Of a stretch of DNA of 64,000 nt, positions 1 to 11,056 are shown piece by piece. Each line of letters begins with the position of its first letter. Position 1 is the first letter of the stretch. The stretch spans positions 15,246,138 to 15,310,137 of the forward strand of contig CM068544.1 in assembly GCA_035048495.1 (NCBI GenBank). Direction: 5' to 3'. The stretch comes from Euptelea pleiosperma (Eukaryota > Streptophyta > Magnoliopsida > Ranunculales > Eupteleaceae). Position numbers and translations under genes: made by a program. Below the pieces are notes generated by a model. The model ran no database searches. It was not told the origin of the DNA and saw only the letters and a program-made list of their open reading frames with translations.

Positions 1-402
1 CCCATGATCCAAAAAATATTGTTGAAGGCCTCTAAACATAGACTTTCCTATTGGATTCTATGTACACTCACGTAGGGGTGTTCTTAGTGGGCTGCGTTCC
101 ACTACCCCACGTGGGGTTTATTCTCTATTGCTTATGGGTTAAGTAATGGGCCCATCCACTTAACCCACAATATCTTTATTTCATGTTAGTAGGTTAAGTG
201 GTGGGCCCCCACTTGACCCACACGATTTCTCCTTTACTTGTAGAAGGGGTTTCCCCTACTTATAAATATTACTTATGGGAGATTAAATATTCACTTCAAT
301 CTCCCCATTCTCTCTCAAACCCTAATCTCTCCTTCTCTCCCTAACCTCTATTATCTCTCTCTCTCTCAATCCTTAGCATATTGGTGACAACCTCAAACAA
401 CA
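1..402 (+). mobile_element. Probable 3' part of an LTR inserted in a copia integrase
   Basis: The minus-strand copia integrase reading frame, followed leftward, stops matching at about 403, so foreign DNA starts here. The segment looks like an LTR: a TATA-like motif (cttataaata, about 260) is followed by a long CT-rich stretch (about 297-370) of the kind seen at plant LTR transcription starts, and the segment ends in CA. The other end lies outside the window, so neither a target duplication nor a family can be given. It could instead be a promoter-like piece of another element. Confidence 0.35.
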
Positions 403-1320
403 ACATTTTCCACCCTGGTTAGAATGAAGGACCTTGATGGAGGTACTATACCAGGTTTGGATCATCTTATGAAAACCTTTGAAGATGGAATGTGTCACGC
501 CCCCAAATCCGATATTAGGTCATATCGACCTTTCTCGTATCTTGAGGCGCGATCTGATCATACAAACGCACAGTTAAACAAAACTGGTACCACGATGCAG
601 CGGAAATACACCGGATAATTTTTTTCATTTTGTTTAAACAATTCATAAGACGAAACGCACTTCATTGACACATTAATAATGTTAGAGGATATCTTACTTC
701 AAACAGAACCGTAATATGCCCATCCAAAAGAAAACATTGTATATATATCGTACTCCCAAATACATGTTACTAAACGGTCAAAGGACCTACATAACTCATG
801 TATCCTTCTACAAGATAGAAGAATTAAACAAAATATAACATCGTCAAAAGCACAAGTCTATCAACAGAAATGCTGGAAGCATCAGTCCAACTTCCCCTTA
901 TCCTTTCCTGAAAACAAAACATTTTAAAACGATGAGCTAGGGCCCAGTAAGTACATTCCTCATGCGTAAAATCCACTTAAATCAGCGACTTTTGTTTATT
1001 TTAAAACAAATACAATTTGCAAATGTATTTCACATGTAATTCGATAAAACTCAACTCTCCATCAATTACTTACGTATAACTTCGAATACAATGAAGTCTT
1101 TTCATACAATAGTCAACCTTTCTCTTATCGGAATACCCGTGACCATTTCTATAAAGTCAAACTATCAATTCTGATGTATTTCGTACCAACATTCCATCGG
1201 TCCTAGTGTACGATGTCAACACTTCTAGTCCACAAGTAAACTCCCTAATGTGCACACTAATTGTTTCATTAGGTATCCTCTCTCCGGATTCCCTAATTTT
1301 CTTTTAGGTATAAATACCCG

Positions 1321-1475
1321 AGGGGTCTCATGAATGAGACAACGCCTCTTCTTTAGGGGACTGGAACCCCAAGGGGTCTTAAGGAAATAAGACAACGCCT
1401 GATGCTTTAGGGGACTAAAACCCCAAGGGGTCTCGAAGAAATGAGACAACGCCTGATTCCAACTAATCTGATATT
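1321..1475. repeat. Short tandem repeat, 3 units of about 52 bp, inside the solo LTR
   Basis: Three units begin AGGGGTCT near 1321, 1372 and 1426. Each contains a gagacaacgcct-like core, and most end in a ggggact..accccaa segment. Unit spacing is about 51-54 bp. Such arrays are common in long gypsy LTRs, and no function can be assigned. Confidence 0.65.
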
Positions 1476-1935
1476 CCACATTCCCAATCACGTTCTTATT
1501 CATGTCATCAATCGTATTTATATGCATAAAATAATAATGTTTGTAGAAACATCTTTACATGCATAGCATTCCTATTTTTGCATTTTGAAACTAAAAATAA
1601 GAACATTTAAGCCCTATTAATATCTTAGAAAACGAATACATAAAACGGATGAAAAACGCATATATCTCATTTTAAATGAATTTGAGCATGACTTCATCTA
1701 ACTAAATAGATTACACATGTCCTCATCTATCATAATTTCATGTTTTTAAGATTACAAGAAATTATCAATGCATTTACACATTTTATGTGAAAAATACAAG
1801 AATTGGGATTTTTCCTTGCTAAAATTTAACAGATAACAAGAATAGCATTTTCAGACATTTTTCCCAAAAATAATAGAATTTTCTAGAATTTTTCTACAAT
1901 ATTCTGTGAATTTTCTACTATTTCAAAAAAATAAA

Positions 1936-2050
1936 AAATAAAAATAATATTTATAAATAAATAAATAAATAAATAATAATTAATCAATTAAATAAATAAA
2001 TAATAATTAATTAATTAATTAATTAATTAATTAATTAATTAAATAAATGC
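1936..2050. repeat. AT-rich tetranucleotide microsatellite (AAAT/TTAA)n
   Basis: Runs of aaat units pass into uninterrupted ttaa units, all within the solo LTR. It is simple-sequence DNA with no coding content. Confidence 0.85.
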
Positions 2051-2600
2051 ATAAAATAAATAACTATGTACTTACTGGTGAATACGCTAGAATCCCAAAA
2101 TCTTTGAACCTCGTACGATGCGAATCTCGAGGTAGCGCGTATCTCGAGGCAGTATGCCCCACAAAAAAAAAAACTTTTCAAAGGACCTCTGAATATTTTC
2201 AGGAATTCCTGGGAATTTTCTAGAATTTCTTCTAGTTGAGGGACTTTTTTGCAAGTATTCTTACCTCAGGGGTTAGAATGCAAATACCCAAATTGATGTA
2301 ATTTTCTAAAGGCATGGCCTTGTATTTATAGAGGTTGAGAACTCAGAACTTTTTATTTTTAACCGATGTGGGACTAAAATTTTGAAAATTGTCTCTTTTT
2401 TTTTTTTTTGAATTTTAATAAAAACTTGAAATGTTGCCCAGAACTAAACACAATAACTTTTGACTCGCAAGTCCGATTTGGACGAACTTGATACCGATAG
2501 AAAGCTATTGTTGAGACCTTTAAAATGGCATACATATAATGTTCAAAGTATTATAAAAAGTCTACTATAATATTGCTAGAAATAGGGTCATTACAGAATG

Positions 2601-3606
2601 AACCTCATCTTTGGCCTTCATGAGATATACCCATGTACACCTAGTATAGTCATCAATAAAAGTAACAAAATAACAGAAGTCAAAGATAAAAGTAATAGGG
2701 GCAGGACCCCGCACATCAGAATGCACAATATCAAGAGAAATGGAACTTCTATTACCTCAAGAGGGATATGTAGATCGACAATGTTTTGAGAGCTCACAAG
2801 TCTCACAATGTAAGTCAGAAAACAAAACAGAAACAAATAAATTTAAGTACTAAAAGGAGATATGCCCCAAACGAGCATACCAACATAAAATAGAGTTTAT
2901 TTTACTGCAACTACTAAGATGTGATTGCAGTACTGTGGGCTCAGAAGACCGTCCATCCAGAAGGTACAGGCCGTCAACCTCACATCCAAGGCCAATCGTC
3001 CTCCTCATCTCTAGGTCCTGAAGAAGGAAAGAAAATCGCACTGCAGTTCAGCTTTCTAGTACGGGCATTCACAGATAATAGGTTAGATGTAAAAGTTGGG
3101 ACATGCAGGACAGATGATAAAGGAAGCTTAGGAGATTGGAGTATATCCCCTTTTCCAGACACAGAAGATAAGATCCCATCAGCAATCTTAACCTTATCAC
3201 AGCAAGAGCAAATGGAACAAGTGGAGAATAAGGACATACCCGCCATGTGCTCCGAAGCCCCTAAATCAATGATCCATATGGGACTAGATGGTGGAGTGGA
3301 CACATGATGGGCAAGTCTTATTATACCTGACTAAGCAAATGAGGAAGTCGATGGGGCAAAGGGACCATCCAACCATGGGAGTAGACGTCGGATGCCTGCA
3401 AGCTAAGAAGTTGCCAAAGGACTAGGCGGTCATCATAAAAGAACTCTACAGTGGTTGGCCCTGATAAGACATAGAAGAACCCATACTGGCAGAATGTGCA
3501 CCAGAAAATCCCGGCTGGCTAGAGCAAAGAGCAGAAGACTAAGGTCAACTATGTAATCTCTAGCATGTCCCCCTCACGTGGCCAAGACAACCACAAAAAT
3601 CACACT
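2601..3606 (-). pseudogene. Copia zinc knuckle, protease and integrase N-terminal part, frameshifted
   Basis: Going 5' to 3' on the minus strand: a CX2CX4HX4C zinc knuckle (CDFCGCLGHVRGTC, about 3604-3563); an aspartic protease segment IIDLGASEHMAG (about 3285-3250), in which leucine replaces the S/T of the D-S/T-G triad; a GAG-pre-integrase segment with GLYLLDGR and CWYARLGHISF (WHARLGH is usual); then integrase core with DIVHSDVRGPAP and FIDDYTRCTWVYLMK. These pieces sit in different frames with stops between them, so no polyprotein can be made. Integrase residues resume beyond the solo LTR at 487-403. Confidence 0.8.
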
Positions 3607-3924
3607 TGGGCCTCTCCTTAGAGTTGGAGCCAGCTAGGGGAGCAAAGAGCAGAGGAAGCGTACTCTGAAACTGTTGAGGCTGAGAAGCCGAAGCAAAGGT
3701 AGCTCGATCAAGAGTGGGAGAGGATGTGACAAGCGTTGATCGCTTGGAAGTAGAAACACATCCTGGAGAGATAGACGTCGACTCTCCTTACTCTTTATAG
3801 AAGAATAGACCTCACTGAGGGAAGGCAAAGGCATCCGGTTGTTGCGGATCTGAATCCTAGCCAACTCATAGGAGGGATTGAGTCCTAAGAGGAACTCAAA
3901 TATCCGACCCTCTTCAACATGCTT

Positions 3925-4473
3925 CTAATACTTGACCAATTCCACTGGGGTGGGAGGATGATAGGAATAGGAATAGCCCAGCTCCTCCCACATACTCCGA
4001 ATCATCGCAAAGTAGTCAGAAAGAGAATTGTCACCCTGACGGAGGCGATAAATACTTTGCTTCAACTGGTAAGCTCTATCAGTGTTTTGCTGTTGGGAGT
4101 AGGTCTTCTTGGCAGTTTCCCAAATATCTTGAGCCGCACACATGAAGAGGAAGTCCCGACTAATATGAGGCTCCATGGAATTGAGAAGCGAAGACTGGAC
4201 TGTGAGGTTCTCGGTTTCCCATTTCTCAAACATAGGATCATCTTTAGGGGGTTCAGGTGTATGCCCTGTGCAGTGTCCCATCTTCCCACAGCCTCCAATA
4301 AACAGGCGGGTAGCCCTAGCCCATTTCAAATAATTCTTCCCATCAAGCTTCACAGAAGTAATCTGCAACCCGGGGTTCTCATAGACCAACTGATGCACCA
4401 TAAGCCCTCCAATACTGCGGGAGGTGGATTCCGTGCTCATATTGGACCCTGGGGGAATATCCGGGGTAGTCAT
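3925..4473 (-). pseudogene. Copia gag (UBN2-like capsid region)
   Basis: An open frame of 182 codons runs from an ATG at 4473. It has the copia gag landmarks: KLDGKNYLKWARATRLFIGG, then a W-ET-N segment, SRDFLFMCAAQDIWETAKKTY, and a leucine/glutamine-rich stretch ending in SDYFAMIRSMWEELGYS. This is the capsid-like part that packages element RNA. The frame is lost just after the capsid region, and the downstream pieces continue in other frames (zinc knuckle near 3563-3604). The plus-strand frame over the same bases (3919-4518) is its shadow. Confidence 0.85.
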
Positions 4474-5114
4474 AACAAATCAAGAGAATCAACGAACAAA
4501 CATACGGTGGAAGGTTGATGTAGCACAAATCACCCAAAATAGCCCTAAAGAGAGCTATACAACAGCCAACGAAGTGTACAGAGGCTTGATCTGCATTAAC
4601 TATAGTAGATCCAGCACTAGAGAAGGTCACAAACATCATATTAAAGACTGTAGCAGCATGCGGGAAGTTGTTGATTGTGGCAGCAGCCCAATAAGGGGCA
4701 AAGGAAGAGCCGATGGTAATTACAAGGTGAAGAAATCTTCACCGGCTCTTCAATCCTCCATGGAATTGCACATGGATGGATTCAGAGAGTTCCTACGATT
4801 GTAGGGGATTAAAAATGATCAACAAACCCCAACATAAAACCCTCAATCGATTGGATTTGCGGCTGGTTCAAAAAACTAATTAAGACGATTTTCTGAAGGG
4901 TCTTAAAACCATCAAGAAGTCCCCAAAAAATTCCCAAAAATTCACCAAAAATCCTAAAAATTCAAGATCTACAATGAAGAAAAGTTTCTAACAGACCTCA
5001 AGATGCATGTACAGACCTCGAGATACATGTCCGTACGGCCTATGACGTCAGCCATACGGTACGATGAGGCATCAACACTACTCTAATGTTCTTCTTCTGA
5101 TGTTGATCTTGATT

Positions 5115-5131
5115 GCTAACTCTGATACCAA
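5115..5131 (-). other. Primer-binding site (initiator tRNA-Met)
   Basis: The minus strand reads TTGGTATCAGAGTTAGC a few bases after the LTR end. TGGTATCAGAGC is the usual copia primer-binding site, complementary to the 3' end of initiator tRNA-Met. The last bases here differ from the consensus. The site fixes the element's orientation and its LTR boundary. Confidence 0.8.
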
Positions 5132-5133
5132 GT

Positions 5134-5335
5134 TGCAATGGTGGTTAAGATTAAGGCTAGGTTTAGAGATTCAAAGAGAGAAGAGAGAAGGATGTCATCT
5201 GCTTAGGTCACATGACTCCATAATTCTTATTTATATGGAAAGAACATTACAAAAGACAAGTATACCCCTCACACCAAAGGATATTTACAGAATTACCCTT
5301 TACATGGAACGTCTAAAAATACGTATCTGATAACA
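5134..5335 (-). repeat. 5' LTR of the copia element (202 bp)
   Basis: On the minus strand this begins TGTTATCAGATACG and ends ...CCACCATTGCA, so it has the TG...CA ends of an LTR. It contains a TATA-like catataaataag and lies directly upstream of a primer-binding site. About 200 bp is a common LTR length for small copia lineages. The 3' LTR is not in the window, so paired-LTR age and TSD cannot be checked. Confidence 0.8.
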
Positions 5336-5967
5336 CTAAGGACTTTGGAAATCTTATGTTTTCAGGGGCTAGCCTAGTCCTAAGCCAGTTCAAAGATGGA
5401 AGAACCAGTTCTAGGTTGCAGCTTCTTTTCAAAAAGATAACATTGTTTCTGTTTTAAGGGAAAAATCTAAAAAGTGGGGCCCAAAAAATAGGCCCCACAT
5501 AGTTACCAAACATCGGACAGAACAACTGGACCTACACTGACCACGGCTGGCGCCATTTTTTGGATTCCAAAGAGGCCTCAATATAGACTCCTAGTTGATT
5601 TTGAGAAAGGAACCTTTCATCCTTTTCTAGGAAAAGGATAAATAAAGAGTTCGACTCTCTTTCCCCTTATAGCAAGAGAGTAGACTTTGTATCCTTATCT
5701 AAAGGAAATTCTACTCCACTTTTAAAAGAGGAGAAAAAAGAGTTATGCTCTATGGTGCAGATATTCTCTTTCCAAAAGACTTTTATAAAGTTCATTCCAA
5801 TGAGAGTTTAACTCCCTTCTTCCTTTCTGGGAAATGTTTGATTTTCGGATTCAAAGGTTGCCACACACCATTTTGGAAGAAAAAGAGTTGGAACTCGTTT
5901 TTATAATTTCAAGTCTCATTAAAGACGAAAAGAGTGGGAGAGAGAAAGAGAGAGGGAATGTACCTGT
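5336..5967. other. Non-coding stretch, probably intronic
   Basis: No coding frame or recognisable element is visible. A small inverted repeat (gtggggcc... ggccccac) occurs near 5475-5500, and there are purine- and pyrimidine-rich runs near 5590-5870. The stretch may be intron of the gene that begins at 9314 on the minus strand. Confidence 0.35.
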
Positions 5968-6760
5968 TTTTTCTTTTTTTTTTAATAAGGTAATAAATAT
6001 CATTAAAAGGGGACGAATCACAAAAGAAAACAAAAATAAGGTCGATCCCACTCACAATACCGATCGAGTGAAATCCCCTATCAATTCATCCTTTCTAAAA
6101 ACAAACGAATAAAAAAAAACAGCCTGCAAACTCTTGGGACACGAAAGACCAAAGCAACATCAAAGCTTTGCTATACAGAATTAGCTTAGGAACAGAAACT
6201 TCTTTCCCCTAAAAAATCCTTGAGTCCCTTTCCTTTCATATCGCCCACCACAAAGCGAAAGGGAGAATACGCCAAAGAAACCGCCGTTGCCCTGATAGAA
6301 ATATCATCGAGCTACCAAGCAAAAGTTCTCCCACATGCTCTGGAACCACAAAGTCAACTCCAAACATAGAGAAAAAAGTCTGCCACACCTCGAAGGCATA
6401 CCAACAATGAATCAAAACATGATCAACAGACTTAGCGTCGGCCTTACAAAGCTCACACCTATTCGGCAACATCATACCCCTCTTAAGTGGTCTATTGTCA
6501 AAATCTTATCAAGACTAGTTGTCCACACAAAGAACTTCACCTTGGACGGAAAAGGAGCCTGCCAAATAATAGGGCCAACAAGGAATTCTTGCCCTGGCTG
6601 AGAGCAACGCTCATAAAAGGAGCTAACTGAGAAGATGCCAATGGGATTCCACCTCCACGTTCTTCTGTCTTCCTCCTTATCAATCATCGGAGTCTCGCCT
6701 ATCCGGAGTAGAAGCGATGCAAGAGAGTCCAATTCCCAATCATAGAAGTCTTTTCAAATT
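5968..6760 (-). pseudogene. L1-type LINE 3' end with RVT zinc-binding domain
   Basis: The minus strand encodes a segment with DRRTWRWNPIGIFSVSSFY, IIWQAPFPSKVKFFVW and, after one frameshift near 6475, LPNRCELCKADAKSVDHV followed by LIHCWYAFEVWQTFF. The C-x2-C...H...C pattern is the zf-RVT domain found at the C-terminus of plant L1 reverse transcriptases. The copy ends at a poly(A) tract (the T-run at about 5969-5982 on the plus strand). It is 5'-truncated, as is typical for LINEs, and abuts another A-rich tail at its upstream end. Confidence 0.8.
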
Positions 6761-6811
6761 CTTTTTTTTTTTGTTTTTTGTCATCTCTAATCTTACACCC
6801 ATCACCCATTT

Positions 6812-7080
6812 TTTTTTCTTGATAAGTAAAAGATATATTGAAGAGGCCAAAACCAAAAGATACATGCAACCGGAGGAAGGCAGGTCGAGATGAGCCCCAC
6901 AAAACCCCGGAAAGAAAACAGAAAAGAGATCAAGACTCTATCCACTCCCTTCCATAGTACATATATGCTTCCATCGGAAGACGAAGTCTTCAAAAAACAA
7001 GCCCCTGCACTCCGCTACCGCCTTAGACCACATGAACATCAGCCCCTATTCTTTCTACAACTTTGTCTAGAACCCTAATC
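6812..7080 (-). mobile_element. Second LINE 3' tail (5'-truncated)
   Basis: A T-run at 6812-6820 is followed by ttcttgataagtaaaag and a segment that resembles the 3' untranslated end of the neighbouring LINE (compare the T-run and aataaggtaataaat at 5968-5998). Read on the minus strand this is a LINE 3' tail ending in poly(A). No protein domain is left, so the assignment rests on the tail and its similarity to its neighbour. Confidence 0.45.
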
Positions 7081-7189
7081 AAACCTACTCTGCTGCCCAA
7101 AAAATCATACAACGCCTATTTAGGTCTGACTTTTCCATTGTTCAGTCCCAAAACATTACCCTAGCCGTTGCCTTAACATAGTTTTATGC

Positions 7190-8200
7190 CCACCCCATTC
7201 CCATTCAAACCTTAAAAGCCTAATTTGATAAAATTAAGGAGCTTAAAAGGAGGAAAAAGTTGCCAGTATATTGTCCTACAACAAAGTTACTCACAAAAAA
7301 CTTAGTGGTGGGGTAAGGAAGTCTAGAAAGTGATTAAGAGAAAATATCATGTTACAAGAATTGGCAACGATGTAGGAAGAAGGAAATCTTTGAAAAATAT
7401 CGTGATACTAAAAATGAAACGAAGAAAGTAAGTGAAGCAAAACGTAAGTCAAGAACCTATACTATATGTTAGGAACAAGAAAAAGGTGAGAAAGATATCC
7501 ATAAACTTGAAAAAATAAGATAGGGGAAAACTAGAGACAGAGATCAAATTAGATGCAGTAAGAGTGAAGACGAGTGACTCTTGGTTAAGGACGAGGAGAT
7601 TAAAGAAAGATAGAGGAGTTACTTCCAAAAATTATTAATTGAGAGCTACATAGGGAACTTGGTATAAAAAGGAGATGCTAGCCATGCTACTCTTAGAGAA
7701 ACTAGAGGAAATATAAACTTTTGGAGAATTAATATTAGTACTATAAAAGTGAAAGAAGCTTTGGCTAAAATGAAGATAGGAAAGGCTATATGCCCGATAG
7801 TATTCCAATAGCGGTTTGGAAGTACATGAGAGAAAATGGATTATGTTGGTTAACTAAATTGTTCGATAAAATTTGGAGACTAAAAAAATGCCAAAGAAAT
7901 AGAGGAGAATCTTATGGTACCTATTTACAAGAATAAAAGAGATGTACAAAATTGTAATAACCATCGTGGAATAAACTTATGAGTGACACTATGAGATTAT
8001 GGGAGATAGTCGTACAGAAAATATTAAAATAAGAAACACCAATATTAGAAAACTAGTTGGTTTCATACCAAGAAAGTCCAGGATTGAGGCTATCTTTGTA
8101 CTTAAATGGTAAATGGAAAAGTTTCGAGAAAAGAGAGAATCTACACATGATTTTTATGGACTTAGAAAAAGCATATGATAAAAAATTTTGAGGATAATGG
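7190..8200 (+). pseudogene. RTE-type non-LTR retrotransposon reverse transcriptase, decayed
   Basis: Conceptual translation in shifting frames gives the string typical of plant RTE elements: TRDRDQIRCSKSEDE then LVKDEEIKER-RSYFQKLL (about 7534-7630), VKEALAKMKIGKA (about 7748-7785), VPIYKNKRDVQNCNN then RGINL (about 7915-7980), and LVGFIPRKSRIEAIFVLK (about 8052-8107). These match the region upstream of and within the reverse transcriptase fingers and palm. There are many stops and frameshifts, and the catalytic half is missing, so the copy is dead. A different RTE fragment with the C-terminal part lies at 42035-42760 on the minus strand. Confidence 0.78.
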
Positions 8201-9175
8201 ATGTAGGTTCCAAGGTGTACTTATCCTTATTATTACTCCAAGTCAAACACTAGATAAACTTTTAATTGGATTTAATCTATCCAGGACATAGCTATTGCTG
8301 CACCTAGGCACCCACTCATCATCCACTTTGCCAAGATTCCCTCTGAAAATCGAGATTAATCGGGTTTTCTGAGATTCCAATATGAAATATGGAATACTTA
8401 TCAAAATATATAAATTATGGAATTTAAGAGGTTATCGTTTTCGTATATGGGAAAGAATAAGGAGTCAACATTGTTATTTCTTTTCAGAGTACATTTGTTT
8501 TGACAGGGTTGGTTTTGAAAGGTATTTTTCAGTTTATAAGAAAAATCCAGAAAGCTATGTGGGAAAGCCAAACAACCCAAAAAAAAAAAAATTAAAATGA
8601 AAAGTATTAAAGGGTGATAAGAGCCCGGAAGAAGCACACAAAGAGAACTAAAGATTCCCTCTTCTAGGGGGAAACATTCTTTAATTAAGAACAATTGATA
8701 ATTCAAATTGACTGGTTACATGGCCATTCCCATGGTTCTTATAACCACCAGCATTAACTACCCGAGTTGGCTCGTTATTCTCTCGTCTAATCTAGATAGT
8801 ATCCATCGGATTTATTATTTCCTAAATTGCAGTAATTCTCTTCTTGAAAGGAAAGGTGGAAGATTTGCAGTTATCCTCTCCTTGAAAGGAAAGGTGGAAG
8901 ATCTTCACGTGCAGGTTGTAAATGGTAAGTTCCCAAACTAGGCACATATCAAAGGGAATTATAACAAATTATAAAGTCTCATCGACAGTTGTTACTGATT
9001 CCGTACAAATGTTGCATGCAAACAAAGCCCAGCCCCCAAATGGTCTTCAAACAACAATCTAAAAATAACCAGAAATCTGAGAAAAACACAAAACAACCCA
9101 GAAGATTAAAAATGAAAATTGTTCAGAAATAAAGAACACGAGAAGGGTATGATTGGTATCTCAGTTTTATGATAT
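8201..9175. other. Non-coding stretch, probably intron adjoining the RRM-gene exon
   Basis: No protein similarity was found on either strand. A 23-bp direct duplication (tctccttgaaaggaaaggtggaag and a near copy) sits at about 8840-8900. On the minus strand this stretch lies directly after the GTAAGA donor at 9180, so it is most simply intron 1 of that gene. Confidence 0.35.
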
Positions 9176-9180
9176 CTTAC

Positions 9181-9314
9181 AGCTTGGCGAGGAGATCGAG
9201 CAGTTGGTCTTTTCTGAGGGGGTCAAGAAGCATCCGTAGATGTTCTTCCGATGGTAGGGACTTAAGTTGCCCGTTTCCCGTTTCGTCAAGCTTCCTCTTT
9301 TTTGAATCCTCCAT
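9181..9314 (-). CDS. First coding exon of a probable UBA2-like RRM RNA-binding protein (partial)
   Basis: On the minus strand an ATG at 9314 opens 44 codons beginning MEDSKKRKLDETGNG and continuing ...SEEHLRMLLDPLRKDQLLDLLAK. It ends at a consensus donor (CT|GTAAGA, phase 2). Plant UBP1-associated protein 2 (UBA2)-type hnRNP-like proteins start with a basic KKRKLDE motif and a DPL-K-QL-DLL helix before their first RRM, and that is the basis of this call. The family binds U-rich RNA in the nucleus. No RRM exon occurs on the minus strand down to position 1. Either the remaining exons lie beyond the left edge behind an intron of more than 9 kb filled with transposons, or this is an orphaned exon. 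A CT-rich leader and a G-box lie upstream. Confidence 0.55.
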
Positions 9315-9450
9315 ATCTCTCTATCTCTCTGTCTCTCCGGCCTGGTTTGCTTACGAAGGAAGGTGCTCTGTCGAGTTCACACTTTTACCGTCTGTCGGCT
9401 CGGGTAGTCAGGTGCGATGAATGATAATTTCGGCACGTGTCAGATGATTT
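9315..9450 (-). promoter_or_regulatory. Leader and promoter-proximal region of the RRM-gene exon
   Basis: Upstream of the ATG on the minus strand is a GAGA-rich leader (CT-repeat on the plus strand, 9317-9337), typical of plant 5' UTRs. A palindromic G-box CACGTG lies at 9434-9439. No convincing TATA box was seen. A foldback MITE (9496-9823) sits just upstream and may mark the promoter's outer edge. Confidence 0.35.
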
Positions 9451-9495
9451 GCACATGTGAGATTAAAACAGTCATTTTTTTTTTCTTAGAGTAAA

Positions 9496-9823
9496 TCTTT
9501 GATGACATTCCACAGTCAAGCCACATGTCACTGTTAGATACTAATGACCGTATGGATGTTTGGCCCATCCCTAGGTGGACCTACATACCAAAAATCAACC
9601 TGATTATTGATTTCTAACCTTGGGATCTGAGTACCCAAAATAATGCTTGATTCCACGGTTAAAAATAAACCCACGAAAAGATTACAATCCAACAGTTAAA
9701 AATCACTAATCATGCTAATTTTTGGTCTATAAATCTACTTAGGATGGACCGAACATAAGTAAGATTAGTGGTCTCTAAGAGCGTGCCATGTGGCACATAG
9801 TGCGGTCATCAAAGATTTTCTCT
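9496..9823. mobile_element. Foldback MITE, 'CCGTATGGATGTTTGG' family
   Basis: Both ends carry AAATCTTTGATGAC (the right one inverted). Inside are inverted arms: gaccgtatggatgtttggcc, ctaggtggacctacat and ccaaaaatcaacctgatta on the left, and a diverged inverse on the right (gctaatttttggtctataaatc...). The whole can fold into one long hairpin. It belongs to the same family as the better-bounded copy at 47027-47424. No clear target duplication was found, and the exact ends are uncertain by a few bases. Confidence 0.6.
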
Positions 9824-10303
9824 TTGTTGGTCAATTCTTTGGTACGCCTAAGAACCTTGGTGTAACATCCAAGAATCTTGCATTTAAGATTCTTTTATAA
9901 AAAATAAAGTTATTAAGATTGTTTTTCATCGTAAATATTACTACCACAGGAAGGAACTGTTGATCGACTTTAAAGAGAGTTGATCAACTCTACTCTTTTA
10001 TAATCAATCGGCATAAATATGTCAATTTCAGGCCAGTTTGCTAGTGTAGTAGCTTTTTGTGCACATCTATTCTACTTATAGACGTATGAATGGCTTATTG
10101 CGTGCCTCACACTAAGCCCCAATATCGCACAAATGCTTTTATTTTTGCTTCTTTTCTTTTTTTTCATTTTATTTACTTGACTGGGGTTTTTCAGTCTTTT
10201 TGGTGCCAAAGAAGATGTCACCCTGCAATTCATTCAATGTTAAAAAAGTAAAATAATCTTTATTCCTAATATGCCCTCAAGTTCCTTTATTTTGACAAAA
10301 ATT
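9824..10303. other. Non-coding intergenic stretch
   Basis: AT-rich sequence with homopolymer T runs near 10140-10175. No reading frame, terminal repeat or recognisable element is visible. Confidence 0.35.
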
Positions 10304-10910
10304 GTCTTCCGATTTTTTAATTTTTAAAATTTACAATGGTGCTTTGGTCATTTAATAATTTTCCATTTCCACTCAACCGTGCAAGTAATTATTGCATCCT
10401 AACGTTGTACTTAAACTCTATGACTAGAAACATTTAGATGATAAAAGTCATCATCAAAGTTGATGATGGACTCACAATGTGAGACACGTGTTACCTTCCA
10501 GAGGCTACTGATCGTATATATGGATGTTTGGACCATCCCTAGATGGACTTATGTAACAAAAATAAACCTAATTATTGATTGTTAACCTTTGGATCATAAT
10601 GATCAAAATCCACGGTTACAAATAAATTAATAAAAAGACTCGTCTATAAATTACTGACCATGATGGATTTTGATATGTAAGTCCAACTATAGATGGACAA
10701 AACATCGTCAGTGATCTCTAAGATTGTGCCATGTGGCACATAATTAATAGTGTCAAAACACATGCTAATCTGGATGAATTTTGTAGATAGGTCCACCTAG
10801 ACTTAGAGATGGGCAAAACATCTATACTTTTCGTGGCACGTGCATGGTGCTGTCATTAGCCAAAAATGCCCCTCAAACTGCGTGCTAAATAGTAATGAAA
10901 AAATCTACGA
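10304..10910. repeat. Repeat X copy 1 (about 600 bp, contains a foldback MITE)
   Basis: This stretch is nearly collinear with 16285-16890 through the shared landmarks gctttggtcatttaat, gtgcaagtaattattgcatcc, tgactagaaa, gagacacgtgt, cctttggatcataatgatc, gtgccatgtggc and catgcatggtg. It includes an inverted-arm unit of the foldback family (about 10445-10745). Copy 1 stops matching near 10910, where another element begins. Confidence 0.8.
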
Positions 10911-11056
10911 TTGTTGACAGTGAAATGTGGATTGTAACGAAAATCACGACTAAGGGACGTGAAAGCTGACTGTCAAAGTTAAGGTCGAACTGCGTAGCGG
11001 TGGACCAATCAGAGCAGAGGACTGTGATAAGATATTCTTTCTGAGAAGATGCTCAT

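Larger units (their letters stand above)
493..2595 (+). mobile_element. Solo LTR (gypsy-like), 2.1 kb, with 5-bp TSD
   Basis: The element starts TGTCACGCCCCCAAATCC and ends GGGTCATTACA, giving TG...CA ends. It is flanked on both sides by GAATG (488-492 and 2596-2600), a perfect 5-bp target duplication. Removing the element and one duplicate restores the copia integrase frame, which independently proves the boundaries. No primer-binding site, polypurine tract or coding frame lies inside, so it is a solo LTR left by LTR-LTR recombination. Its ends resemble those of the 3.1 kb LTR at 18966-22061 (TGTCACTCCCC... GGGTTTTACA), which suggests related gypsy families. The strand is a guess. Confidence 0.87.
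403..5335 (-). mobile_element. Ty1/copia retrotransposon, 5' part, interrupted and decayed
   Basis: Read on the minus strand, the order is 5' LTR (5335-5134), primer-binding site, about 640 bp of leader, gag (from 4473), zinc knuckle, protease, GAG-pre-integrase and the beginning of the integrase core. The integrase frame ends at 2601, is interrupted by a solo LTR (493-2595 plus TSD), and resumes at 487-403 with residues SIFKGFHKMIQ and then KVLHSNQGGK, where family members have a KVLRSDNGGE-like motif. Reverse transcriptase and RNase H are not in the window. Frameshifts and a changed protease triad show the copy is dead. It may lie in an intron of the RRM gene whose first exon is at 9181-9314. 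Confidence 0.85.

Noticed and set aside
3919..4518. 199-codon plus-strand frame
   Set aside because: It is the complement of the copia gag, which has clear family motifs on the minus strand.
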